DNA of 64,000 bases from an uncultured Prevotellaceae bacterium (GTDB taxonomy: Bacteria > Bacteroidota > Bacteroidia > Bacteroidales > Muribaculaceae), in NCBI GenBank assembly GCA_946406035.1, contig CAMJJG010000006.1, positions 1 to 64,000 on the forward strand, written 5' to 3'. Each line of letters starts with the position of its first letter. The first letter of the stretch is position 1. Made by a program: the position numbers and the translations under genes. Positions 46,672 through 59,559 of the stretch are shown here, one piece after another. The notes beneath the pieces were generated by a model. It worked only from the letters and a program-made list of their open reading frames with translations, was not told the DNA's origin and searched no databases.

Positions 46672-47418
46672 ATGGAAATCAGCGTTAAGGATTACATGGA
46701 GCGCCAGCCAGGCAACCCCAGGGTGGCCGAGACCGACCAGTTCTACTTGTGGATAGCGCTCAGGCTTGCCAAGCTGTGGGATGAGTCGCCCTGGCTAAGC
46801 GAGCTGGATGATGAGTTGCGCCGCGACGTGGTGCTGGCTGTGACTGGCTATTACCAGGACGTTGTGGCCGACGGCGGCCTGTGGCGGTCGTTCACCCGCC
46901 TGCACGCCGAGCGTCATGGCACACCGCTACCCCATTATGGCCGCCGTGAGGAATATATTGACTATGAACTGAACGTTGATGATGTGCGCTTTGTCATCTG
47001 GTGGACGATAGTGGGGGAGCAGGGTATTGTAGCCCTTGACCCTCACAACGTCGAGCTCGAGGCGCTCGCCATGGCATTCCACAAGGTGCTTGACGAGGAA
47101 TATGAGGACGCGCCCATTCCCCGTCAGTTTTGCATTGCCAGTGAAGTCGACCTTGACAACCCGCTTGATGCACAGCGCATCTATGATTACGCCTATTGGC
47201 TATACTGGCGCAGTTTCCTGCTGCGTCCGTCATCCCAGGCCGTGATGGACCGTGCTATGCCCCAGGCCCATGCTATCATCGCCCGGGCCGGTGAGAGTGA
47301 TGCCCGCCCCTTGCTGCTCGAGCTCAACGAGCGCCTCATGTACAGCGAGCCGGCAGGCCCCATTCCCCTGACCACTGCCCAGTGGCTGCGCCTGATCATC
47401 GACGACCAGCTACCATGA
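46672..47418 (+). CDS. DUF3843-like protein, unknown function
   Basis: YLWIALRLAKLWDESPWLSELDDELRRDVVLAVTGYYQDVVADGGLWRSF; family call from memory. Confidence 0.55.
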   Translation: MEISVKDYMERQPGNPRVAETDQFYLWIALRLAKLWDESPWLSELDDELRRDVVLAVTGYYQDVVADGGLWRSFTRLHAERHGTPLPHYGRREEYIDYELNVDDVRFVIWWTIVGEQGIVALDPHNVELEALAMAFHKVLDEEYEDAPIPRQFCIASEVDLDNPLDAQRIYDYAYWLYWRSFLLRPSSQAVMDRAMPQAHAIIARAGESDARPLLLELNERLMYSEPAGPIPLTTAQWLRLIIDDQLP

Positions 47419-47446
47419 GTTTCCGAGTATCAATATCGCCCCAAAA

Positions 47447-47495
47447 AGCGGTTATAATCGCGTGAAGAAGCTATAAAATCGCGACTATAACCGCT
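47447..47495. terminator. 16-bp hairpin (1 mismatch) between convergent genes
   Basis: AGCGGTTATAATCGCG / CGCGACTATAACCGCT. Confidence 0.6.
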
Positions 47496-47544
47496 GGGGA
47501 AACAGGTTTACTGTATTGTAGTGAAGATGGTTTTGCCCGTGGGC

Positions 47545-50232
47545 TTAACTGTCTTTTTTCTTGGCGTCGAGGTGGTAGGTGAACGAGATGCCGATGTAGT
47601 GGTGCAGCGTGTCCTGCCACTCGTTGGTCTGCTGATAGGCAGTCTGGCTACTCCAGCGGTAATCATCCTGGTTGAGAATGTCATCGGCGTAGAGCCTGAC
47701 TGTGCCCTTGTTCTTCAGGATCTTCCAAGCGACGGAGGCATCCCACAGCAGGCGGTTGCGGTTCATGCCGCTGGAGGCATAGCCGTGCCGCATGGCCTCG
47801 GTGAGGCTGGATGAGAAGACAAAGTTGCGGTAGTTGGCCTCAAACTCGATGCCGTAGTTGTTATCCCAGAGCGTGGTGTTCTGGATGGGCGACTGCGAGA
47901 AGCGCAACCGGTCGGCATTCACCTCGGCAAAGGCCGAGGCCTTGATCCAGTTGTGGTCAAATGACACGGTCAGCTTGTCCTTGGGATGGACGCTCGTCTG
48001 GCGGTTGAGGATGCGCTCCCCATGGGTGGGCAGCATGGTCAGGTAACCGTAGTACCGTCCGCCCATGACCTTGAGGTCGTTCTGCAGGCGGAAGTAGTTG
48101 CCCAGGCCGTGGTCATAGTTGAGGTTCACTTCCCACACGCGGTTGCCCGCCACGGTCTCGGGACGGCTGGTATAGACGTTGGTCACCGGGTCATAACTGA
48201 GGGCTGTGACGTTGCTGTGGTCGGCAGTGGTGTATTTGGCATTGAAGCCTATCGACAACTGCTTGCTCGGGACGATGGCCTTGTAGGCCAACTGAATCTG
48301 GTGAGAGTGGCTGTCTTTCAACAGGGGGTTGCCCTCGGTGATGAACAGCGGGTCGCTCAAGTCACGGTAGCCGATGGTCTGGAGCAGTTCGGGACGCGTG
48401 GTCTTGTAACTGTAATTCAACTCCAGGCTCATGCTGCGGTTCATTTTCCAGGAGGCCTTGAGTGATGGCTCGACCTTGAAGCGGTTCCTCACAGCTGCGG
48501 TGTCGAGCAGGGCTCGGCGGTAGTCCTGGTGCTCATGGTTCCATGTCATGGCGGCCTGGGGCTTCAGCTGCACCTGGCCGATGTTGAACGTTGAGCCAGC
48601 AATGACGGCATGGCTGGTGCTGCGGTAGCGGTTGTTGAACGAGTTGGCGGCATCGGCCATGCCGTCGGTGGTGAAGTCGCAGTCCGTCTTGTTGTTGTCG
48701 TAACCCAACTGATACTCCGCAGTGAGCAGCCAGCTCTTTGTCAGCCAGCGCTCTAGGGTCATGGTTGACACCAGATTAAACCGTGAGTAGGGCTCGATGG
48801 CCTGCTGGCTCAGGGTGGATAAGAGGCCACTGTGATGGTCGGTAATGGTGCGGTCGGCCCAGCGCTTGTTCTTGCCGTCGGTATAGTTCAGTCCCCCGCC
48901 GATCTTGAAGGTGCCGCCCTTGATCAAGTGTGTCCAGCTGCCCGAGGTGCTGATGCGGGTCTCGTGCCCGCGGGTGAGGGTGCCCACGTGCTGGTTGATC
49001 GTGGGCGCGTAGCCGTAGCCTGAATCGACCAGCTGCTCGGTCTCCCGTCGGCTGATGGAGCGGTTGTTGTCGTATTCGGCCTGCGCCCACAGGAAGAACG
49101 TGTTGGTCGAGTCGGGCCTCCAGCGCATCATGCCCAGGATGGTCGGGTTCAGCTGGTGGCTGCGGTCAAAGCCCTCCACCTTGTTGCGGCTCCGTGCCTC
49201 GCCGGGAAAGTAATTCTCGGTTTCGCTGCCCGAACTTTTCCACCGGTCATCATGTGCCAGTCCGCCGCTGATGCTGTAGAAACTCTTCAGGGGCTTGTCG
49301 CCCTGCTCGCGGCCCCAGTTGTGCTGGTATCCGCCCGAGATGCCTTGTTCCTGGCCCAGACCGTAGCCTGAATTGAGCGAGTATTGGCCCTGGTATCGCC
49401 TGTGCCGCTTGGCCACATTATTGGCGTCACCGAACACCATGACGGGGTCCGACTTGGACAGGCGGTTCATCGTCACCTCGGCCTCATAGTGGTCGCGGGT
49501 CCTGTAGCCCGCCATCGCGTCGCCATACCAGCGGTCGAGGAAGCCCGGCTTGACGGTCAGGTCCAGCACCATGTCCTCGCTGCCGTCGTCGTTGCCGGTG
49601 TGCTCCTTGAGTTCAGATGCCTTGTTGTAGGCCTTGATGTTCTGCACGGCCTCGGCGGGCAGTTGGCTCACCAGGTCGTTGCCGCCAAAGAGGCTCTCGC
49701 CGTCCATCGTCAGGCGGATGGGCTTGCCGTTCCACCACAGTTTGCCCTTGTCATCGACCTCCACGCCAGGCAGTTGCTTGATGAGTTCGTCGAGACGGGC
49801 CCCCTGCTGCAGCCTGAAAGCCGACGGGTTGAACACGATGGTGTCGCCGCGCATCGTGAACCGCCGTGCGTGCCCCGTGACCTCGACCATCTGCAGCATC
49901 TGGGAGGACATCTTCAGTTCGATGGCACCGATGTCGAGCGTGTCGCGGCGGCTGTCGGACAGCGCCATGACGTTTTTCTTCTTGTAGTAATAGCCCAGCA
50001 TCGACACCGTCAACTCAACGCGTCCATTGCAGTTGAACGAGAAGCGCCCAAGCGAGTCGGCAATCACGGTGCTGCCCGAATAACTGGTTTCACCGATTTG
50101 CTGCATGTACTTCACCGTCGCCCCGGGCAAGGTCTCCCGGGTATCGGCATCGATAACACGCCCGCTGATGATATCGGCTTGAGCGAAAAAGATATTGAAA
50201 ACCAGTAAGATAATTGTAATTAAGTATTTCAC
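47545..50232 (-). CDS. Outer-membrane beta-barrel protein with N-terminal carboxypeptidase-like regulatory domain (TonB-receptor-like)
   Basis: ISGRVIDADTRETLPGATVKYM, plug-like LDELIKQLPGVEVDDKGKLWWNGKPIRLTMDG, long barrel. Confidence 0.87.
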   Translation of the reverse strand: MKYLITIILLVFNIFFAQADIISGRVIDADTRETLPGATVKYMQQIGETSYSGSTVIADSLGRFSFNCNGRVELTVSMLGYYYKKKNVMALSDSRRDTLDIGAIELKMSSQMLQMVEVTGHARRFTMRGDTIVFNPSAFRLQQGARLDELIKQLPGVEVDDKGKLWWNGKPIRLTMDGESLFGGNDLVSQLPAEAVQNIKAYNKASELKEHTGNDDGSEDMVLDLTVKPGFLDRWYGDAMAGYRTRDHYEAEVTMNRLSKSDPVMVFGDANNVAKRHRRYQGQYSLNSGYGLGQEQGISGGYQHNWGREQGDKPLKSFYSISGGLAHDDRWKSSGSETENYFPGEARSRNKVEGFDRSHQLNPTILGMMRWRPDSTNTFFLWAQAEYDNNRSISRRETEQLVDSGYGYAPTINQHVGTLTRGHETRISTSGSWTHLIKGGTFKIGGGLNYTDGKNKRWADRTITDHHSGLLSTLSQQAIEPYSRFNLVSTMTLERWLTKSWLLTAEYQLGYDNNKTDCDFTTDGMADAANSFNNRYRSTSHAVIAGSTFNIGQVQLKPQAAMTWNHEHQDYRRALLDTAAVRNRFKVEPSLKASWKMNRSMSLELNYSYKTTRPELLQTIGYRDLSDPLFITEGNPLLKDSHSHQIQLAYKAIVPSKQLSIGFNAKYTTADHSNVTALSYDPVTNVYTSRPETVAGNRVWEVNLNYDHGLGNYFRLQNDLKVMGGRYYGYLTMLPTHGERILNRQTSVHPKDKLTVSFDHNWIKASAFAEVNADRLRFSQSPIQNTTLWDNNYGIEFEANYRNFVFSSSLTEAMRHGYASSGMNRNRLLWDASVAWKILKNKGTVRLYADDILNQDDYRWSSQTAYQQTNEWQDTLHHYIGISFTYHLDAKKKDS

Positions 50233-50252
50233 AATAGGGTATAGTTATGGCC

Positions 50253-50278
50253 GTTTCATGCATTATTCTACATGAAAC
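50253..50278 (-). promoter_or_regulatory. Intercistronic hairpin
   Basis: GTTTCATG-N10-CATGAAAC, no T run. Confidence 0.45.
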
Positions 50279-50287
50279 AGTAGGTTA

Positions 50288-50317
50288 AACTTTAATCAAC
50301 TATAGTCAACTTTAATC
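50288..50317. repeat. 10-nt-periodic array overlapping a stop codon
   Basis: AACTTTAATC|AACTATAGTC|AACTTTAATC. Confidence 0.55.
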
Positions 50318-51358
50318 TGGATTCCAAGAGTGGATACTCTTGGTTTTGTTCTCGAGGAGGTCGACCATGCTCTCGAGGAAGAGGAGTTCGTTTTCCTTGA
50401 GTTTTTTCTTGGCTTTGAGTTGCTTATAGACCGATGCCAGTTGCTGCATGCCGATTTTCAGGTCGGTCTGGTCCAGACCCTCGGTGTCCTTGCACAGTTC
50501 GTAGAGTTTGGACAAGTAGAGGTAGTTGTTGCCGTTCTCCTGCACCTTGTTGACGTAAAAGAGCAGTTTCTTCATCCAGTCCTTGCCATCGGTCTTGCTT
50601 GAAGATGAACTCGAGGAGGAGAAAGAGTACACATGGCTTTGGCCGTCCGAAAAACCGGAAAGCGCTCCCTGGGCCTTTTCCAGACTTCCCTGGGCTTTCT
50701 CCATGGCGCTCCGGTACTTCTCCATACCCTCCTGGTATTTCTCCATGCCTGCCTGGAATTGTTCCATATACTTGTCGTAGTCGTCGGGACTCATAACCAC
50801 CGAACTGATTCTCATGCCATCGGTCGCTTTGGGCTTGGTAGGGGCATAGGTGGTGATGATTCGACCATCGATGCTGTTGTCAACGTTTTCTTCCCACTCG
50901 ATGGTGTAGGTCGTGCGGTGCTGCTTGTCATCGGGGGCAATAAAGCCCACGGTGTAGCAGTGGTCACAGTCCAAGCCCACCGTGATGGCATTTTCGGGGC
51001 TGTAATAGAGTCGGTAGCCCTGGAAGGTACCATCATCGTTGTCATTCCACCACAGGGTGTAGATATCTGCCGAGCTGTTGCCATTGACCTGCTCATAGAC
51101 CCGCTTGGCGTCGTTAATCAGGTTCATGTTCTCGCTGTCGATGGTGAACTTGATCACGTCGAGTTGGCCTTCCTTGACTCCGGTCTCGGGGTCGGTATAG
51201 GTGGTGTGCATCTGGCTGAGGTCCTCAAGCGGCACGGCATTGGTGATGTTGTCGAATGCTTCTTTCAGGCGGTCCTCATAGACGTTGGCGCTGGCCGTTG
51301 CTGGCACGAGCAGGGCAATGAGCGCCGTGATGATAGTGATATGGCTGGTTGTTTTCAT
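50312..51358 (-). CDS. Secreted protein with heptad coiled-coil repeat, unknown function
   Basis: Signal peptide; MEKYQEG-MEKYRSA-MEKAQGS-LEKAQGA repeats and a serine tract. Confidence 0.7.
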   Translation of the reverse strand: MKTTSHITIITALIALLVPATASANVYEDRLKEAFDNITNAVPLEDLSQMHTTYTDPETGVKEGQLDVIKFTIDSENMNLINDAKRVYEQVNGNSSADIYTLWWNDNDDGTFQGYRLYYSPENAITVGLDCDHCYTVGFIAPDDKQHRTTYTIEWEENVDNSIDGRIITTYAPTKPKATDGMRISSVVMSPDDYDKYMEQFQAGMEKYQEGMEKYRSAMEKAQGSLEKAQGALSGFSDGQSHVYSFSSSSSSSSKTDGKDWMKKLLFYVNKVQENGNNYLYLSKLYELCKDTEGLDQTDLKIGMQQLASVYKQLKAKKKLKENELLFLESMVDLLENKTKSIHSWNPD

Positions 51359-52062
51359 AATGCTGGAATATTGGTTGTGGGTTGGTTATTCAGATGGTTG
51401 TTCAATTCGTTCTCTAACTCTTGCTCAAGGTCGATGAGCACGATGCTGCCGTCCTCGTCCTGCACGGCACGGAAACCGTTGGCCTCCAGGTCGATGATGA
51501 AGGCGCGGCGCTTGAGGTCGGCCAGTTCGCGTTGCAGGCGCTCGTTCTCGCGGGCAAGTTTGGCATTCTCGGCCTGCAGGCGGCGGTTGCTGGAGGCTTG
51601 TCTCGTGGCCGAGGCAGAGCCTCGACCCACTGGACTTGCTGGCGTAGTTGCTGCCAGCTGCTGTGGCACGGTTTCCACAATGGGAGTGGTGGCTGGAACG
51701 GTGTCTTTGTCTATCTGGGCGGTAACGGCGGACTGCTCGGGCAGGGTGGGGGATGACGGTTGATGGAAAACGGCAGTCGCCACGATGGCGGCGGTGATGC
51801 AGGCTGCTGCCGCGATGCCCCACCAGCGGCGGCCCATCTGGGCAATGAATGGCGTGCGTTGGGGCTCCTGTGCAGGCAGGTTGCCGTCTTCCATGCCGTT
51901 GTCCAGATAGGTGAACATCACCTTGTAGTCCTGCCACTCGTCGGGGATGTCGTCATGGGTGCTGAAGTACCGACGCAGTGCGGCTTCCTCCTCCAGGGTG
52001 GTGAGGCCGTCCATGTATCTGTCGAGCAATGTGCCCGCTTGTTGTTGTGATAACTGTTTCAT
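51355..52062 (-). CDS. Putative anti-sigma factor: single TM with coiled-coil C-terminus
   Basis: Start refined to MKQLSQQQAGTLLDRYMDGLTTLEEEAALRRYF; TM WWGIAAAACITAAIVATAVF; next to an ECF sigma gene. Confidence 0.7.
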   Translation of the reverse strand: MKQLSQQQAGTLLDRYMDGLTTLEEEAALRRYFSTHDDIPDEWQDYKVMFTYLDNGMEDGNLPAQEPQRTPFIAQMGRRWWGIAAAACITAAIVATAVFHQPSSPTLPEQSAVTAQIDKDTVPATTPIVETVPQQLAATTPASPVGRGSASATRQASSNRRLQAENAKLARENERLQRELADLKRRAFIIDLEANGFRAVQDEDGSIVLIDLEQELENELNNHLNNQPTTNIPAL

Positions 52063-52067
52063 CGGTT

Positions 52068-52565
52068 TCAGTTCTTTCTTGATTGTTGAATTTCCTTGAG
52101 TAGTTGTCGTCGTGCCCTGGCCAGCAGGGTGTTCACGCTCGATGGCTGGATGCCCAGGATGGTGGCAATCTCCTCGTTGGAGCGGTGCTCCACCTCGCGC
52201 AGCCTGAGTATGGCGTGCTGGGTGTAGGGCAGGTTGCGGATGCGCCCTCTGAGCCATTGCTCGTCCTCGGCTTGCAGCATCAGGTCCAGTGGAGAGGGGA
52301 CCGTGAGTTCTGCAGCCTGGCGCTCATCGAGCGGTAACGGCGGCTTGTGGCGCAGCTGGTTCAGGGTCAGGTGGCGTGCAATCGTCGTGGCATAGCCCTC
52401 GGGATTGTAGAGGCGGGGATCGTCACGCATCTGCCACAAGCGCAGCATCGTCTCCTGGGCGACATCCTGGGCGGCGTCGCTGTCGGCACCCGCTGTCGCG
52501 GCCGCCTTCAGCGCCAGTTTCCTGAGCTGTGGAGCTTGCTGGTTAAATGCGTCTATCGTCATCAA
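52068..52565 (-). CDS. ECF-type RNA polymerase sigma factor
   Basis: DAAQDVAQETMLRLWQ (region 2), LPYTQHAILRLREVEHRSNEEIATILGIQPSSVNTLLARARRQL (region 4). Confidence 0.92.
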   Translation of the reverse strand: MMTIDAFNQQAPQLRKLALKAAATAGADSDAAQDVAQETMLRLWQMRDDPRLYNPEGYATTIARHLTLNQLRHKPPLPLDERQAAELTVPSPLDLMLQAEDEQWLRGRIRNLPYTQHAILRLREVEHRSNEEIATILGIQPSSVNTLLARARRQLLKEIQQSRKN

Positions 52566-52670
52566 TATCTCGTCGCTTGTATTGTTGTTACACTATCATA
52601 ACACACGACTACCCCATTTTTAAACAAGGAATCAATAAAAAATATTGTAATGGGCCGTTTTTTGATGGCA

Positions 52671-52705
52671 ACAGGCGTGTCAACCGTTGCGGTTAACACG
52701 CCTGT
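52671..52705. terminator. Hairpin downstream of secA
   Basis: ACAGGCGTGTCAACCG / CGGTTAACACGCCTGT. Confidence 0.5.
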
Positions 52706-52727
52706 CATTATTTTGGCGGAACGGGTC

Positions 52728-56063
<3,336 letters not shown>

Positions 56064-56218
56064 TTTTTGTTTTATATTTTGATTTTGTTTTTTTTCAAAC
56101 CGCAAAGTTATAGTTTTTTGGTCGATTATGGGCTATTAATAATGTATAAATCACCCATGTGACACAAAAACTCGGTTTTTGGGGAGTGAGGAAAAGGTGT
56201 GTGGAGGGGGAGAGAGGT

Positions 56219-57598
56219 TCATGCACGGGTGGGGCCGCGGGTGGGTTTACTCAGGAGCCACACGTTGGCCACCGAGCGCATCACCAGCGCAGCCATCAGC
56301 GGGAAGAAGGCAATATTACCCACTTGAGGCTGCCATGGCCATGCCAGCATGAGCAGTGTAACGATGAGCGCATTTAGGGCATGGAGCCAACGGGCGGCAT
56401 GACGGGTTTTCTTGAACCAGGGCAGCACCGCCAGCAACAGCAGCAGCGGGTTGAGCCACAGGATGTTGATATTGGGAGACGTGGCCTCGTGGGTCGAGAA
56501 GCACATGAGGAAGAATAGGAGGCAACCTGCCAGGCCACCAGTGGCGAACAATATCGTGTCAAACCACTTGGACACATCGCTGCGCCTTGCATCACGGCAT
56601 GTCACGGCGATGGCCAACGCCAGCACGAGCAGAGCGACGGTCATGGGCGAGAGGTACCACGGCGTGGGCGGCCTCACGTTGCCCTCGGTGCTCTTGTCGA
56701 TGGGCACGGTGGTGGCTTTGACCAGTGGCATCGTCACGCTGTCGGTCGTGATGGTGGCTTCTGCTACGGCATCCATCAATAGCATTGGGATGAACATGGT
56801 GGCACGCTGGTCGAGTATTGTGTCGATGTTCCAGCCCAGCACCAGATCGATGCCAAAACGCTCCCATGCATAGTTGCGGCAGTAGTGTGCCAATATGTCA
56901 CGATAGGTGACAGCCGTATCGGTCATTGCGGGATATTGCAATCCCTCGCCCGCTGCCATCTCGATGATGTCGCGGGGACGGGTAGAGCAGTTGTCACTCA
57001 GGAACTTGTAGCGATAAGTGCGATTCTCGGGCTGGGCATTGTTCCACAGGAAGTCTCTGACGGCAATGGCTCTATCTTGGGGCAGATTGAGCTCTTGCTC
57101 GACCATGCGTCGCTCCTCCATGCCCATAGTGGCATAAAATCGGGGCACGGGCTGGCATATATAATCGGTTTCGCCCAGCATGAAACGCCACATGAACGCC
57201 GGCGCTTGAAAGTCAAATACGCCGTAATTGAAGTACAGGTCCACAGGACCTTGCTGAACGCGTATCTCGCTGTGTCCCCAGATGTTGTGTGGCTCACTGC
57301 CAGGATAGAACGTGACAAGACTCACCTTGACCGAATCCTCTTCTAAAGCCTCTTTGGGCATTGATTGGGGAAGTTCGGGCGCAGCCTCAAGTGTACCCGT
57401 TGCACACAGGGCACACAGCATCGTCGTCAGGCAGTAGTAGTGCAAACCGACTTTTGCCTTTTGGCAATATGTCTTCAACATTTGTTGCATCAATACATTA
57501 TATAATATGGCAAAAACAATGCCAACCGTCATGTAACTAACGTGGAATTCCTCACTGATAGTATATTTGGGCATGAAAAGGATATGGTTCCTCACCAA
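56219..57598 (-). CDS. Lnb-type DUF4105 membrane protein (candidate lipoprotein N-acyl transferase); start may be 57481
   Basis: NIWGHSEIRV and SDNCSTRPRDII motifs; C-terminal TM helices. Confidence 0.8.
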   Translation of the reverse strand: MVRNHILFMPKYTISEEFHVSYMTVGIVFAILYNVLMQQMLKTYCQKAKVGLHYYCLTTMLCALCATGTLEAAPELPQSMPKEALEEDSVKVSLVTFYPGSEPHNIWGHSEIRVQQGPVDLYFNYGVFDFQAPAFMWRFMLGETDYICQPVPRFYATMGMEERRMVEQELNLPQDRAIAVRDFLWNNAQPENRTYRYKFLSDNCSTRPRDIIEMAAGEGLQYPAMTDTAVTYRDILAHYCRNYAWERFGIDLVLGWNIDTILDQRATMFIPMLLMDAVAEATITTDSVTMPLVKATTVPIDKSTEGNVRPPTPWYLSPMTVALLVLALAIAVTCRDARRSDVSKWFDTILFATGGLAGCLLFFLMCFSTHEATSPNINILWLNPLLLLLAVLPWFKKTRHAARWLHALNALIVTLLMLAWPWQPQVGNIAFFPLMAALVMRSVANVWLLSKPTRGPTRA

Positions 57599-57837
57599 TG
57601 GTCAGGCAAACCGCATCTCATAGCCTGCCCTGTGCAAGCCCCTTCGACCCATCCTTGATAAAGGATTAACACGGCAATCATGGCAATTCTGGGCGCAATT
57701 TTTGTATATATTTTTTCCCGTGAATAGGGGCTTTCCCCCACCTAAAGTGGTAAAATATGCATTTTTTTAATCCTCATACCCTATATTTCTCGTTAAAAAT
57801 TTTGGTGTGTCAAAAATAATTCCGTTCTTTGCATCCG

Positions 57838-57922
57838 AAATCAAGAAGATATTGCACTTTTCTATACAGATTCTATTCATAAAATTTAAAGTCCCACTCG
57901 TGAGAGCCGGACTTTTCTTTTT
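57838..57922 (+). ncRNA. Candidate small RNA with promoter and intrinsic terminator
   Basis: TTTG 57801-57804, N19, GTTCTTTG 57824-57831; terminator AAAGTCC...GGACTTTTCTTTTT at 57888-57922; no ORF. Confidence 0.4.
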
Positions 57923-57976
57923 GGGAAACGATAAAAGCATTTGGCCCCAGTAGTATTAAATGCTAATTTCGCTAAG

Positions 57977-58015
57977 AAAAACGTATTTCATTTAAAACTC
58001 TATTCGTGAAATACG
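57977..58015 (-). terminator. Terminator of the mre/rod cluster
   Basis: Minus strand CGTATTTCA...TGAAATACG followed by TTTTTC. Confidence 0.6.
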
Positions 58016-58089
58016 CATTAGCCCCGCAGGGTTCGGGCCAACACCTATATCATTGCCTCTTTTTTTTGCCATGAGCGTGTAACCGGCGG

Positions 58090-59559
58090 TTACCAGGTGC
58101 CGTAGTTGCCGCGGTCGGCGTCGATGCGCAGCAGGATGAACAGCAGGATGGTGAAGCCCCACAGCGACGAGCCGCCGTAGCTGAAGAACGGCAACGGGAT
58201 GCCGATGACCGGACATAGCCCGATGACCATGCCGATGTTGATGGCTAGGTGGAAGATGAGATAGGATGCCACACAGTAGGCATACACGCGGGCAAACGTC
58301 GAGTGGTTGCGCTCGGCTAGCGTGATGATGCGCAGTATCAATGCCAGGAACAGCAAGAGCACCGCCACGCTGCCAATGAATCCCTGTTCCTCGCCGATGG
58401 TACAGAAGATGAAGTCGGTGTGTTGCTCGGGCACATACTTCAACTTGGTCTGGGTGCCGTTCAGGAATCCCTTACCAGTGATGCCGCCGCTGCCAATGGC
58501 GATTTTGCTCTGATTGACGTTGTAGCCGGCACCGCGTGGGTCATCGGCGATGCCCAGGGTGACCATGATGCGCTTTTGCTGGTGTGGCTCGAGCACCTTG
58601 TTAAATGCAATGTTGACAGTGAACATGAACAGGACCGATGCCGCGGCAAAACAGATGGTGATGAGCACCTTCTTCAAGTCGTCATGCAGCATGCCATAGA
58701 GCAGGTAGAGCAGCGACACGATGATCACCGTCAAGAAGAAGGCATAGCCATTGACGTGAACACCGGCCAGTTCCAGCCCACCGGCGATGGCTCCCGCCGC
58801 CAGGTAGCCCAGCAGCACGTTGCGTCCCAGTATCCATGAGCGGCAATAGACCAGCAGCATGCCCACGATGAGTGCCATGACCATGACAAAGGCGATGACC
58901 ATGCCCAGTGGTATGCCCATGAAGGTGATGGCGGCAAACTTGAGCACCACGACAAAATAGACAACGGCCATCAGGGCGGCAAACAGCACAAACCCCGACA
59001 TGCCCTCGCGGTAGAGCACAAACACCAGTGCCGTGTAAACCAGTGCCGAGCCGGTCTCCTTTTCTAGGATAATGCACAGTATGGGCAACACGATGATGCC
59101 AATGGCGATGGCATAGTTGCGCCACCCGTTAAGCGAGAAGCCGTAGGTGCTGAAGAGTTTGGCCAGGGCCAGGGCCGTGGCCGTCTTGGCAAACTCGGCC
59201 GGTTGCAGGCTCACCGGGCCAAACACCAGCCACGAGCGTGAACCCTTGATGTCGGGCGCGACAAAGATGGTGACTATCAGCAACAGGATCATGAACCCGT
59301 AGAGCGGGTAGGCATATGCCTCATAGATGCGCCTGTCAATCAACAGCAGCGAGAAGCCGATGAGGAACGATAGCCCTGCCCACAGGAATTGCTTGCCCGA
59401 GAACTCGCTCAGGTCGAACATGCTCGCCTTGTCATAGTCATAGGTGGCGGCATAGATGCTCACGGCGCCCGCCACGACCATGATCAGGTAGAGGACCAAC
59501 GTGAACCAGTCCACCGACCTCAATAGGTTGGTATTTTCATCTTCATTCCTGACTTCCAT
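58090..59559 (-). CDS. rodA: Rod shape-determining protein RodA
   Basis: SEDS protein; GSGGITGKGFLNGTQTKLKYVPEQHTDFIF. Confidence 0.95.
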   Translation of the reverse strand: MEVRNEDENTNLLRSVDWFTLVLYLIMVVAGAVSIYAATYDYDKASMFDLSEFSGKQFLWAGLSFLIGFSLLLIDRRIYEAYAYPLYGFMILLLIVTIFVAPDIKGSRSWLVFGPVSLQPAEFAKTATALALAKLFSTYGFSLNGWRNYAIAIGIIVLPILCIILEKETGSALVYTALVFVLYREGMSGFVLFAALMAVVYFVVVLKFAAITFMGIPLGMVIAFVMVMALIVGMLLVYCRSWILGRNVLLGYLAAGAIAGGLELAGVHVNGYAFFLTVIIVSLLYLLYGMLHDDLKKVLITICFAAASVLFMFTVNIAFNKVLEPHQQKRIMVTLGIADDPRGAGYNVNQSKIAIGSGGITGKGFLNGTQTKLKYVPEQHTDFIFCTIGEEQGFIGSVAVLLLFLALILRIITLAERNHSTFARVYAYCVASYLIFHLAINIGMVIGLCPVIGIPLPFFSYGGSSLWGFTILLFILLRIDADRGNYGTW

